Shown: piece after piece, positions 39,486 to 45,763 of the stretch
How the letters are laid out: every line of letters starts with the position of its first letter
Position numbering within the stretch: position 1 is the stretch's first letter
From: a virus
Length of the DNA: 45,936 nt
Reading direction: 5' to 3' (one strand)
Virus record (IMG/VR): IMGVR_UViG_3300021963_000213
Span: 1-45,936 of that record
Program-made: the position numbers and the translations under genes
The notes under the pieces: generated by a model
Database searches by the model: none
The model's input: the letters and a program-made list of their open reading frames with translations, nothing else
What the model was told of the DNA's origin: nothing

Positions 39486-39698
39486 ATGATAGAACAAAAT
39501 ATAACTCCCCCAACAGCTGAGGAAATTGCCGAAATCAGAGAGAATGCATATAATGCAGATCATCCCGCTACTTGGATATGGAACGAAGCGGCAGTATCAT
39601 GGGTTGCCCCAGTAGATCCACCCAATGACGGGTTTCCTTACATCTGGGATGAAACAACAAATAGCTGGATCCCATTCCCTGGTTATCCTAGAGATTAA
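39486..39698 (+). CDS. Small Trp/Pro-rich protein after the tip chaperone
   Basis: A 70-residue acidic protein beginning MIEQNITPPTAEEIAEIREN with WIWNEAAVSWVAP and PPNDGFPYIWDETTNSWIPF. Five or more Trp residues in such a small acidic protein are unusual. It starts 10 bases after the chaperone-like gene. It may be a chaperone partner or a small fibre component. No family recognised. Confidence 0.6.
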   Translation: MIEQNITPPTAEEIAEIRENAYNADHPATWIWNEAAVSWVAPVDPPNDGFPYIWDETTNSWIPFPGYPRD

Positions 39699-39707
39699 AT
39701 CTCAGCA

Positions 39708-39715
39708 TATAAATA
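39708..39715 (+). promoter_or_regulatory. T4-type late promoter box TATAAATA
   Basis: Exact box in the 47-base gap, 31 bases before the ATG of the coiled-coil protein gene. Confidence 0.55.
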
Positions 39716-39745
39716 TAATTTTAAACATTGTTATGAGGAATCATT

Positions 39746-40405
39746 ATGGCTTCAAATTTAAATTCAGAATTTAATTATCGTTATCAAGTTATCGGCTCAA
39801 CTCCTTGGGAAAAAATTAAAACACTTCAAGGGTTTTTAGTTGGAAGAACAAGAGCAGCAGTACTTGAAGAATGTGCAGAATTAAAATATCAAGCTAAACT
39901 TGAAGAGCTGAAACATTTAAAAACAGTTCCAGCATTACCACATATTATTCTTAATCTTAAAGCTGAGATAATTGAGTTAGAATCTCATTTGGAAGATCAA
40001 AAACACGCGTTTGAACTTAATCGTAAAGAGATTAAGATTCTAGAAAAGCTTTTAAATGAACTGTATACTGAAGTTGAACCAACTAGACTTAAGCATGAAG
40101 ATGGCACACCTTATACAGATGATGAAATGTTTGAGGCCAATGCTAATTATGAGTTTACAGTAACAGTTGGTCGTGAGATACAATCCGAAATCATTGCAAT
40201 GGGTAGACCAAGCCCAGCTAAGTTACTTAATGCAATGAGTAATCCACAGACATTAGAAGCACTTAAAATGGTTGGTCTTGTTCCTAAAGAAACAGTATTG
40301 TTAGAGCAGAAAGATATTATGCTACAACTTACTAACGAAACAAAACCCGCACTTGAGACAACAAAAGAATCCACAGTAGTTTCCATCAAGAAAAAGAAAA
40401 AATGA
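39746..40405 (+). CDS. Coiled-coil protein, 219 residues, unknown function
   Basis: A GAGGAATC ribosome-binding site precedes the ATG. The protein starts MASNLNSEFNYRYQVIGSTP and has a long helical coiled-coil region (IILNLKAEIIELESHLEDQK, HAFELNRKEIKILEKLLNEL), then a globular part with GRPSPAKLLNAMSNPQTLEA and a basic C-terminus (SIKKKKK). Conserved proteins of this layout are seen in T4-like marine phages; function unknown. It overlaps the first Kelch-like gene by four bases (ATGA), so they may be coupled. Confidence 0.68.
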   Translation: MASNLNSEFNYRYQVIGSTPWEKIKTLQGFLVGRTRAAVLEECAELKYQAKLEELKHLKTVPALPHIILNLKAEIIELESHLEDQKHAFELNRKEIKILEKLLNELYTEVEPTRLKHEDGTPYTDDEMFEANANYEFTVTVGREIQSEIIAMGRPSPAKLLNAMSNPQTLEALKMVGLVPKETVLLEQKDIMLQLTNETKPALETTKESTVVSIKKKKK

Positions 40406-41376
40406 TATTAAACGGAGTAAATATAGAAGGAGGCAACGGACCGATTGTTAGATGGTCTATGGGTGATACTCTTTCTTCAAGCGAAGGGGGTGTCGTAAGT
40501 AACACCAAAAAAGCTATATTTGGTTATGGATTTAGTAGTAATTATATGTCAATAACCAATTTAGTATCAGATACCGGAGTGGTAGCAAGTAATACAACAG
40601 GTGTTGGTACTGCTAGAACTTTTCTAGCGGCCGCAGGTTATGGTGGTGATAAGGCTATATTTGGATATGGAAATAGTGGATCACTTACATCAATAACCAA
40701 CCTAGTATCAAACACTGGTGTAGTTGCTAGTAATACAACGGGGGTAGGTACTGCTAGAGATAGACTTGCGGCCGCAGGTTATGGTGGAGATAAAGCTATT
40801 TTTGGTTATGGATTTAACAATCCCACGGTATATTCCCTGACTAATTTAGTTTCTAATACAGGCACGGTTGCTTCTGATACTACAGGAGTTGGTACTGCTA
40901 GAAGTGGACTTGCAGCCGCGGGGTATGGTTCATCTGGCCAGGCCATATTTGGATATGGTTTTACCGGAGCTTACCCAGCCTTATCAATGACCAACCTAGT
41001 ATCAAATACAGGTGTTGTTGCCACAGATACAACAGGTGTTGGTACTGCTAGAACTTTTCTAGCGGCCGCAGGTTATGGTACCGACAAAGCTATCTTCGGC
41101 TATGGCGCTACCGCCGGGCAAACTAATACAGCTATAACTAACTTAGTATCAAACACAGGAGTTGTGGCAACAGATACTACTGGTGTTGGTACTGCTAGGA
41201 GACTAATTGCTGCCGCAACTTATGGCACAGACAAAGCTATATTTGGATATGGATCAAGTGCCTCAGGTCTGGTATCATTAACTAATTTAGTAAGTAACAC
41301 TGGTGTAGTCGCTACAGATACCGCAGGTGTTGGTACTGCTAGAAGTGGACTTGCAGCCGCGGGGTATTCATTATAA
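40402..41376 (+). CDS. Kelch-like six-repeat adhesin A
   Basis: Tag MILNGVNIEGG, then six ~47-residue repeats of the form KAIFGYG-(loop)-TNLVSNTGVVA-x-(D/N)TTGVGTAR-xxL-AAAGYGGD, from 40507 to the end. The conserved frame with aromatic-glycine and AAAGYG strands resembles the Kelch-type repeats found in other phage fibre proteins and would fit a six-bladed beta-propeller. The loops after IFGYG (7-10 residues) and the two residues after GTAR vary between repeats. A tandem paralogue follows. Probable role: receptor-binding propeller on a tail fibre; the fold is inferred. Confidence 0.72.
   Translation: MILNGVNIEGGNGPIVRWSMGDTLSSSEGGVVSNTKKAIFGYGFSSNYMSITNLVSDTGVVASNTTGVGTARTFLAAAGYGGDKAIFGYGNSGSLTSITNLVSNTGVVASNTTGVGTARDRLAAAGYGGDKAIFGYGFNNPTVYSLTNLVSNTGTVASDTTGVGTARSGLAAAGYGSSGQAIFGYGFTGAYPALSMTNLVSNTGVVATDTTGVGTARTFLAAAGYGTDKAIFGYGATAGQTNTAITNLVSNTGVVATDTTGVGTARRLIAAATYGTDKAIFGYGSSASGLVSLTNLVSNTGVVATDTAGVGTARSGLAAAGYSL
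40507..41373 (+). repeat. Six tandem ~144-bp repeats with variable loops
   Basis: Repeat units of about 141-147 bases, identical in stretches (ataaagctatatttgg and the GTTGGTACTGCTAG region), with variable loop segments. Some repeats share exact runs, for example acttttctagcggccgcagg in units 1 and 4 and agaagtggacttgcagccgc in units 3 and 6. Confidence 0.85.
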
Positions 41377-41413
41377 TCATGAGTATAATTGACCATTGGA
41401 TTAAAGAAAACAA

Positions 41414-42391
41414 ATGATATTAAGCGGAATAACTATAGGCGGTGGCACACCTGGTACTTTTTTAACAGTGCAGACTAGCGACACTATTCAGACTGACAAT
41501 ACACCAGCTGGAACTAAAAAGGCTATATTTGGATATGGATTAGCTTTTACCGGAGTGTCATCACTAACTAACCTAGTAAGTAATACGGGTGTAGTCGCTA
41601 CAAATACCGCAGGTGTAGGTACTGCTAGACGGGCATTAGCAGCCGCAGGTTATGGTACAGATAAAGCTATCTTTGGTTATGGCGACACCGACGGAGGATT
41701 TGGGGTAAATATGGTCAATCTTGTATCAAACACTGGTGTAGTGGCAACTGATACCGCAGGTGTTGGTACCGCTAGAACTATATTAGCAGCCGCAGGCTAT
41801 GGTACTGATAAAGCTATATTTGGATATGGAGCTACTCTCTCACCAACTACTAGCGTATCAATGACCAATCTAGTATCAAACACTGGTGTAGTATCATCTG
41901 ATACGGCTGGGGTTGGTACTGCTAGATATAGACTTGCAGCGTCTGGGTATGGAACTGATAAGGCTATATTTGGATATGGAGTTGGCTCTTTAGGTTCCTC
42001 AGCAATAACCAACTTAGTAACCAATACAGGTGTAGTTGGTAATGATGTTGCAGGTGTAGGTACTCTTAGAAGTTATCTAGCAGCCGCAAGTTATGGTGGA
42101 GATAAAGCTATTTTTGGTTATGGTATTGGATTAGAAGTATATTCAATGACCAACCTAGTATCAAACACCGGAGTTGTTGCTACTGATACTACCGGTGTAG
42201 GTACTACTAGGCATTCATTAGCAGCCGCAGGTTATGGTGGTGATAAAGCCATATTTGGGTATGGTAATAATAATGTGAGCGCACAATCAGTAACCAACCT
42301 AGTAAGTAACACGGGTGTTGTGGCCACAGATACCGCAGGTGTCGGTACTGCTAGACAACAACTAGCAGCCGCAGGATATTCATCAACTTAA
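41414..42391 (+). CDS. Kelch-like six-repeat adhesin B
   Basis: Tandem paralogue of the preceding gene: tag MILSGITIGGG, then six repeats (KAIFGYG-loop-TNLVSNTGVVATDTAGVGTAR-xxL-AAAGYG) from 41516. Repeat 4 is the most diverged (VTNTGVVGNDVAGVGTLRSY). Loops again differ between repeats while the frame is nearly constant, in DNA as well as protein, which suggests recent expansion and exchange. The same six-bladed propeller model applies. It is probably an alternative or partner receptor-binding protein to A. Confidence 0.72.
   Translation: MILSGITIGGGTPGTFLTVQTSDTIQTDNTPAGTKKAIFGYGLAFTGVSSLTNLVSNTGVVATNTAGVGTARRALAAAGYGTDKAIFGYGDTDGGFGVNMVNLVSNTGVVATDTAGVGTARTILAAAGYGTDKAIFGYGATLSPTTSVSMTNLVSNTGVVSSDTAGVGTARYRLAASGYGTDKAIFGYGVGSLGSSAITNLVTNTGVVGNDVAGVGTLRSYLAAASYGGDKAIFGYGIGLEVYSMTNLVSNTGVVATDTTGVGTTRHSLAAAGYGGDKAIFGYGNNNVSAQSVTNLVSNTGVVATDTAGVGTARQQLAAAGYSST
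41516..42388 (+). repeat. Six tandem repeats with variable loops, paralogous to 40507-41373
   Basis: Repeat period 141-150 bases; variable segments are the loops after IFGYG and the two residues before L(A)A. Confidence 0.85.
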
Positions 42392-42401
42392 AAATATAAC
42401 T

Positions 42402-42725
42402 ATGAGTATACTTGAAATTATAATCATTGCATTTGTAATACATATGCTATTGAATTACTTCTTATTCAGAAGTAAACGGGCAGTTCTACAATATAGATTG
42501 CAAACAGTAATGGAACAGATTGAGAAAAACACAGTAATATGTTCCATTGAGATGTACGATGGCTTGATATATCTATGGGAAGATCAAACTAAAAAGTTTA
42601 TAACCCAAGGCGCAACTATCAAAGAGCTGAAAGAAAATTGCTTAAAGTATTTTCCTAATACAGCATTTGTAATATCAGGCGATGAGATTACGGTTGCGGA
42701 TGCAGAATCTGTAAAACAACCATAG
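42402..42725 (+). CDS. Small membrane-anchored protein, 107 residues
   Basis: The N-terminus (SILEIIIIAFVIHMLLNYFLF) is a single transmembrane helix followed by RSKRAV. The rest is a soluble alpha/beta domain with no motif I recognise. It ends in TAG, one of the few normal TAG stops here, which argues against a general TAG reassignment. It is the last plus-strand gene of this block; the next genes are on the other strand, converging. Function unknown. Confidence 0.65.
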   Translation: MSILEIIIIAFVIHMLLNYFLFRSKRAVLQYRLQTVMEQIEKNTVICSIEMYDGLIYLWEDQTKKFITQGATIKELKENCLKYFPNTAFVISGDEITVADAESVKQP

Positions 42726-42766
42726 CAATTGTAATTGCGCTTACTAAAAAATAATATAAAGCTGAT

Positions 42767-43024
42767 TTAACCATAAAATCTATCTTTGATTGCTTTGATT
42801 GCTTTGACTTTAGATGCCTGTGCTATTGTAACAGTAAATGATGTAGCTGCATGATGTGTATCTGATTGTTCCACAGCATCAACGCATTCAGCAACGATTA
42901 GCTCTACAAAATCCTCAAGTGATTTAGTGTAATCGCAAGCCCAATCAATGCCTTCGCCAATTTCATTCTCGTCCCAAAATATAAAGCCGGCTTCTTTTGC
43001 AAGTTCTTTAGTTAGTTTGTTCAT
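42767..43024 (-). CDS. Hypothetical early protein, 85 residues
   Basis: It begins MNKLTKELAKEAGFIFWDEN and continues EGIDWACDYTKSLEDFVELIVAEC. This ELAKEAGF-xxW and FVELIVxEC pattern is found in small proteins of many T4-like marine phages. The ATG directly follows the TAA of the preceding gene of the minus-strand operon. Function unknown. Confidence 0.72.
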   Translation of the reverse strand: MNKLTKELAKEAGFIFWDENEIGEGIDWACDYTKSLEDFVELIVAECVDAVEQSDTHHAATSFTVTIAQASKVKAIKAIKDRFYG

Positions 43025-43540
43025 TTAAAATTTCATCCTATCTTTTGTATGTTTAATACTATCGAGTATATCAATAGTTTTAAGTAAATCATCTTTGTAT
43101 AGAATAGCAATACCATTGCCCTTCTCATACCAATCTTCAATATTGGAAACTCTGTCATCGATTAAGATGTCTCCAGGTTTACACCATTTCCATTTATCAG
43201 TACTAAACGGACCGAAGTTGACTTTATAAGTTGGAAAGTATTTTTTAATCCAACGTGTTTTATCATCTTCAGCTTCAGGCATTGTTGTCTTACTGGGCAA
43301 CGCAGTTAAAAACTCTACATTGTATTTTGGTTCAATGCTTGAGCAATAACCGACAAGCGCAGTAGCATTAGCAAGCAATGGCAAGCGCCAATACAAATCA
43401 CCAATGGCAGTTAGCTCAGCCCATTCTGATTTTGTAATTGTTCTGTCTGTCCAATGCACAGACCTGCCTAGTTGTTTACTGACATAGCCATCAAAATCAG
43501 CAACGACCCCATCCATATCAATGTATATTGTACTACGCAT
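43025..43540 (-). CDS. HAD-family phosphatase, 5'-nucleotidase-like
   Basis: I chose the ATG at 43540 rather than the upstream TTG at 43549; it overlaps the previous TAG stop by eight bases. The product begins MRSTIYIDMDGVVADFDGYV, the DxDGVVADF nucleophile motif of HAD phosphatases of the NT5C/deoxyribonucleotidase type. Later motifs are FLTALPSK (Thr as motif II) and GDILIDDRVSNIEDW (acidic motif IV). At 171 residues it is near the usual size for phage 5'-nucleotidases. It may remove phosphate from dNMPs or related substrates during host DNA recycling. Confidence 0.82.
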   Translation of the reverse strand: MRSTIYIDMDGVVADFDGYVSKQLGRSVHWTDRTITKSEWAELTAIGDLYWRLPLLANATALVGYCSSIEPKYNVEFLTALPSKTTMPEAEDDKTRWIKKYFPTYKVNFGPFSTDKWKWCKPGDILIDDRVSNIEDWYEKGNGIAILYKDDLLKTIDILDSIKHTKDRMKF

Positions 43541-43817
43541 ATCGGTCAAAATTCATTCCAACAAATAATAATCTTTTATAATCATAATACTCCTGTCGTT
43601 TATCCGACGCGGTATATAGATTTAATTCTTCTAATTCTTTTTTACGCAAATAGTTTATATTCGCTTGTATATTCGCATCTACTTTTTCTAAACGCTGTTT
43701 ATTATGCTCATCTGATCTAAAAGCATCTAATCTTTTAATATCTTCGATTTGTCTGTCTACACGATTGTGTTTAGCATTAAAATCTACAATTGGTTGTGGG
43801 ATATTATTTACAATCAT
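43533..43817 (-). CDS. Hypothetical early helical protein, 94 residues
   Basis: Starts MIVNNIPQPIVDFNAKHNRV and is mainly charged helix (RQIEDIKRLDAFRSDEHNKQ). Its ATG overlaps the TGA of the 48-residue gene upstream (ATGA). It ends with TAG. Codon overlaps on both sides support a real gene in a tight operon. Function unknown. Confidence 0.62.
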   Translation of the reverse strand: MIVNNIPQPIVDFNAKHNRVDRQIEDIKRLDAFRSDEHNKQRLEKVDANIQANINYLRKKELEELNLYTASDKRQEYYDYKRLLFVGMNFDRYA

Positions 43818-43960
43818 AGTGTTAAATCGTTTCTATAATAGTATACATATAGTTTTAAATAGTAATTGAATAACGCTGGATAATGGACAGGCGAGGGGAT
43901 ATTATCCCCGAATACTTCTCGCATATGATTAGCAATTGATTCTACTTCTGTGTCGTCCAT
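43814..43960 (-). CDS. Small early protein, 48 residues
   Basis: An ORF of 49 codons, starting MDDTEVESIANHMREVFGDN with IPSPVHYPALFNYYLKLYVY following. It overlaps the preceding gene by 19 bases and the next by an ATGA. The PSPVHYPxxFxYYxKLY pattern is one I associate with small proteins of T4-like marine phages. The helical N-terminus and Tyr-rich C-terminus suggest a small folded or membrane-associated protein. Function unknown. Confidence 0.65.
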   Translation of the reverse strand: MDDTEVESIANHMREVFGDNIPSPVHYPALFNYYLKLYVYYYRNDLTL

Positions 43961-44175
43961 TTAGTAAATACTTCGTTATATTGTTTTCTATGTTCATCAA
44001 TATCAAATTCGATTTTAGTATCCTTTATCTTAGCAATAACAGGATGCATTAACTTTGCAGTTAACGATTTAGACATAGTTTCTAAGACAGTATCTACATC
44101 TTTACCAGATTTAATATCTTTAAGGGCAGCATTTAATGCCTTTAATCTAGCTTCTTCTGCCCAGTCATTATTCAT
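43942..44175 (-). CDS. Hypothetical early protein, 77 residues
   Basis: Begins MNNDWAEEARLKALNAALKD, a helical and charged protein with KSGKDVDTVLETMSKSLTAK. Its ATG overlaps the upstream stop (ATGA) and it ends in TAG inside the next gene. No recognised family. Operon position suggests an early function. Confidence 0.62.
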   Translation of the reverse strand: MNNDWAEEARLKALNAALKDIKSGKDVDTVLETMSKSLTAKLMHPVIAKIKDTKIEFDIDEHRKQYNEVFTKWTTQK

Positions 44176-44378
44176 TTAAAATAGTGTTTCAATGTCAAGA
44201 GTTTATTCTCATACTCTGACATTTTAGCAATCTCATTATCAAATGCTTGAGTAATATTTTCGCCCAAACCAACAGCAACTACATGATTAAGAATAACCTC
44301 TGCATTGATTCGATGTTGCTCGATTTTTGTCTCATAATGACGTCGAGTAACATCAATAATCTCTGTTCTAAAATCCAT
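44172..44378 (-). CDS. Hypothetical early protein, 68 residues, first gene of operon B
   Basis: Preceded by an AAGGAAC ribosome-binding site and a perfect-spacing sigma70 promoter, so this is the operon's first gene. It begins MDFRTEIIDVTRRHYETKIE, a helical protein with QHRINAEVILNHVVAVGL and MSEYENKLLTLKHYFK. Function unknown. Confidence 0.65.
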   Translation of the reverse strand: MDFRTEIIDVTRRHYETKIEQHRINAEVILNHVVAVGLGENITQAFDNEIAKMSEYENKLLTLKHYFK

Positions 44379-44396
44379 ATTGTTCCTTGTGAATCT

Positions 44397-44510
44397 TTAT
44401 ATTATAACGCATTTAGTTAAGTAAGTCAATACTGATATGACAAAGCATAATTCAAATGACATTACAATGGATAAGAATATCCAATCAGCTTTAGTTAAAT
44501 CGTACCACAT
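44397..44510 (-). CDS. Possible 37-residue membrane protein
   Basis: A 38-codon ORF beginning MWYDLTKADWIFLSIVMSFE with one likely transmembrane helix (IFLSIVMSFELCFVISVL). It overlaps the end of the preceding gene by 20 bases in another frame and its 3' end contains the operon B promoter. The ribosome-binding site is weak. Real-gene status is uncertain, but otherwise the 97 bases between the two operons would be unused. Confidence 0.4.
   Translation of the reverse strand: MWYDLTKADWIFLSIVMSFELCFVISVLTYLTKCVII
44401..44429 (-). promoter_or_regulatory. Sigma70-type promoter of operon B
   Basis: Read on the minus strand: TTGACT (44429-44424), 17-base spacer, TATAAT (44406-44401). Expected start ~44394, 16 bases before the first ATG. 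One mismatch to consensus in the -35. Confidence 0.85.
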
Positions 44511-44730
44511 CTTTGTGTTTAGTGATAATGATACGATGTATTTTGTCTTCAAATCTAATAGGCAAATCTAAATGCACAGTAATTTCAGGTCCGTCAATAA
44601 GATTAACTAAACGATCATTGCCTACACTACCAACAAAGGGTATGCCATTCCAAAGACCCATTATCCTATCACCTAAATCGTAGGTATGTTTATAACCATT
44701 AGCAATAAACCAATCGGATTGTCTACCCAT
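44491..44730 (-). CDS. Hypothetical early protein, 79 residues
   Basis: Starts MGRQSDWFIANGYKHTYDLG, with MGLWNGIPFVGSVGNDR and IHRIIITKHKDVVRFN; a mixed alpha/beta pattern. Its ATG overlaps the upstream stop codon by one base (TAATG). No family recognised. Confidence 0.62.
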   Translation of the reverse strand: MGRQSDWFIANGYKHTYDLGDRIMGLWNGIPFVGSVGNDRLVNLIDGPEITVHLDLPIRFEDKIHRIIITKHKDVVRFN

Positions 44731-45089
44731 TATGTCTCAATACGATCTATAAGATTGTGTAAACGATAAGTACAATGATTAATGGATTCATTGATTTGTT
44801 TTGCCATAGCTACAGCAGTAGACATTGGTCCTGTTTTTTCTGTGGGTAAAGAGTCTTTTGCTGTTTCTTCCGGATATAGTAAATGATATAGTTTATTTTC
44901 TAATGTTGAAATCATATCATGCAATTCATCTAGACTTTTAAATGTAGATTCTTGCGAATTAAGTAATGACCTTACTGGAATATTTCCTGCCGTTGGTGTT
45001 TGATAATCAGTTTTAGCATATGCTCTATCATATTCTTGAGTATATGGTTCAGGTTGTTCTATGTGTCCAAGTTTTCTATTATAGTCCAT
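44730..45089 (-). CDS. Hypothetical early protein, 119 residues
   Basis: Begins MDYNRKLGHIEQPEPYTQEY, then a low-complexity Ser/Thr/Gln region (TPTAGNIPVRSLLNSQES) and a helical C-terminus (ELHDMISTLENKLYHLLYPE, MAKQINESINHCTYRLHNLI). It overlaps the upstream gene by 11 bases. No family recognised; coiled-coil type regions suggest oligomerisation. Confidence 0.6.
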   Translation of the reverse strand: MDYNRKLGHIEQPEPYTQEYDRAYAKTDYQTPTAGNIPVRSLLNSQESTFKSLDELHDMISTLENKLYHLLYPEETAKDSLPTEKTGPMSTAVAMAKQINESINHCTYRLHNLIDRIET

Positions 45090-45309
45090 TTTGACCTTTC
45101 AAAGTAAATTTATGTAATAATGATTTAGCATCATCTAAATCGTTAACGGGTTTTTCTAATTGATGCATCATGTCAATTGCACGTTTTGCTTTAAATAGAC
45201 TTAATGCATAATCATAATCATCTGGCGTTGCACGCAAACACCATTGCTCAAATTCTTCATTAGAAGCATTCATTAGAAACTTTAAGTTATTTATGTCTCG
45301 ACTATTCAT
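45079..45309 (-). CDS. Hypothetical early protein, 76 residues
   Basis: Starts MNSRDINNLKFLMNASNEEF, a helical protein with YDYALSLFKAKRAIDMMHQL. GGAGAAAGAGA precedes the ATG. It is the second gene of operon A after the GIY-YIG gene, 34 bases downstream. Function unknown. Confidence 0.62.
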   Translation of the reverse strand: MNSRDINNLKFLMNASNEEFEQWCLRATPDDYDYALSLFKAKRAIDMMHQLEKPVNDLDDAKSLLHKFTLKGQNGL

Positions 45310-45343
45310 AATCTGTCTCTTTCTCCATCCGCTTTTTTCATGA

Positions 45344-45649
45344 TTAATGTGAATTCAATGTTGGCGCCAACTCACCTATTAGTGATCTTTCCAAAGCATG
45401 CGCTTCACGCTTGCCCCTGATGACAGCAAGCTCTTGTGCAACAAACGCTGAGACCCCGTAGGACCGTATAGCGTCGCATAACGCCCAGGACTTACCCTCA
45501 GTCAATGCTCGTCTAATGTGCTTTTGTACGCGTATTTTGAGGTCTCTTTTTCTGAAACCCTGAGTAATACCAATATAGAAGTCGCCTGTCTCGACGTTAG
45601 TCAGACAGTAGACAATGTGCTTACGATCAATGCGTTTTTTCCTAATCAT
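45344..45649 (-). CDS. GIY-YIG domain protein with probably leaderless start
   Basis: I chose the ATG at 45649, directly behind a sigma70 promoter; a further upstream ATG at 45718 would lie outside the promoter's transcript. The 101-residue product begins MIRKKRIDRKHIVYCLTNVE, then FYIGITQGFRKRDLKIRVQK and HALERSLIGELAP, the GIY-YIG core (VYxLTN ... YIGIT ... E). The Arg/Lys content suits DNA binding. It could be a small endonuclease that helps degrade host DNA or a homing relic. It is the first gene of operon A. Confidence 0.78.
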   Translation of the reverse strand: MIRKKRIDRKHIVYCLTNVETGDFYIGITQGFRKRDLKIRVQKHIRRALTEGKSWALCDAIRSYGVSAFVAQELAVIRGKREAHALERSLIGELAPTLNSH

Positions 45650-45655
45650 GTCCCA

Positions 45656-45684
45656 ATTATAACACCTTTTAGTATCCGTGTCAA
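45656..45684 (-). promoter_or_regulatory. Perfect sigma70 promoter, operon A, start on ATG
   Basis: Minus-strand TTGACA (45684-45679), 17-base spacer, TATAAT (45661-45656), then TGGGAC and ATG at 45649. Expected +1 is the A of the ATG, so the transcript would be leaderless. Confidence 0.88.
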
Positions 45685-45728
45685 CCGTAAGGTTATTCAA
45701 AAGACCATGATTTGACAAGGGTTTTTGG

Positions 45729-45757
45729 TTGACAGGTGGTGCAAAATGTGCTATAAT
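45729..45757 (+). promoter_or_regulatory. Perfect sigma70 promoter, start on ATG
   Basis: TTGACA (45729-45734), 17-base spacer, TATAAT (45752-45757), then TACGGC and ATG at 45764. The same geometry as the opposite-strand promoter 45 bases away: TATAAT plus six bases plus ATG. Confidence 0.88.
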
Positions 45758-45763
45758 TACGGC

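Noticed and set aside
40402-42391. Diversity-generating retroelement target
   Set aside because: No reverse transcriptase or template repeat is in the window, and variability occurs in every repeat rather than in one C-terminal variable region.
42726-42766. Bidirectional terminator between converging genes
   Set aside because: The inverted repeat GCAAT-tgta-ATTGC is only five pairs, mostly A/T, and no clear T run follows on either strand.
43541-43549. TTG start for the HAD phosphatase
   Set aside because: The ATG at 43540 gives the usual short lead before the DMDGVVADF motif and a compact eight-base overlap with the upstream gene.
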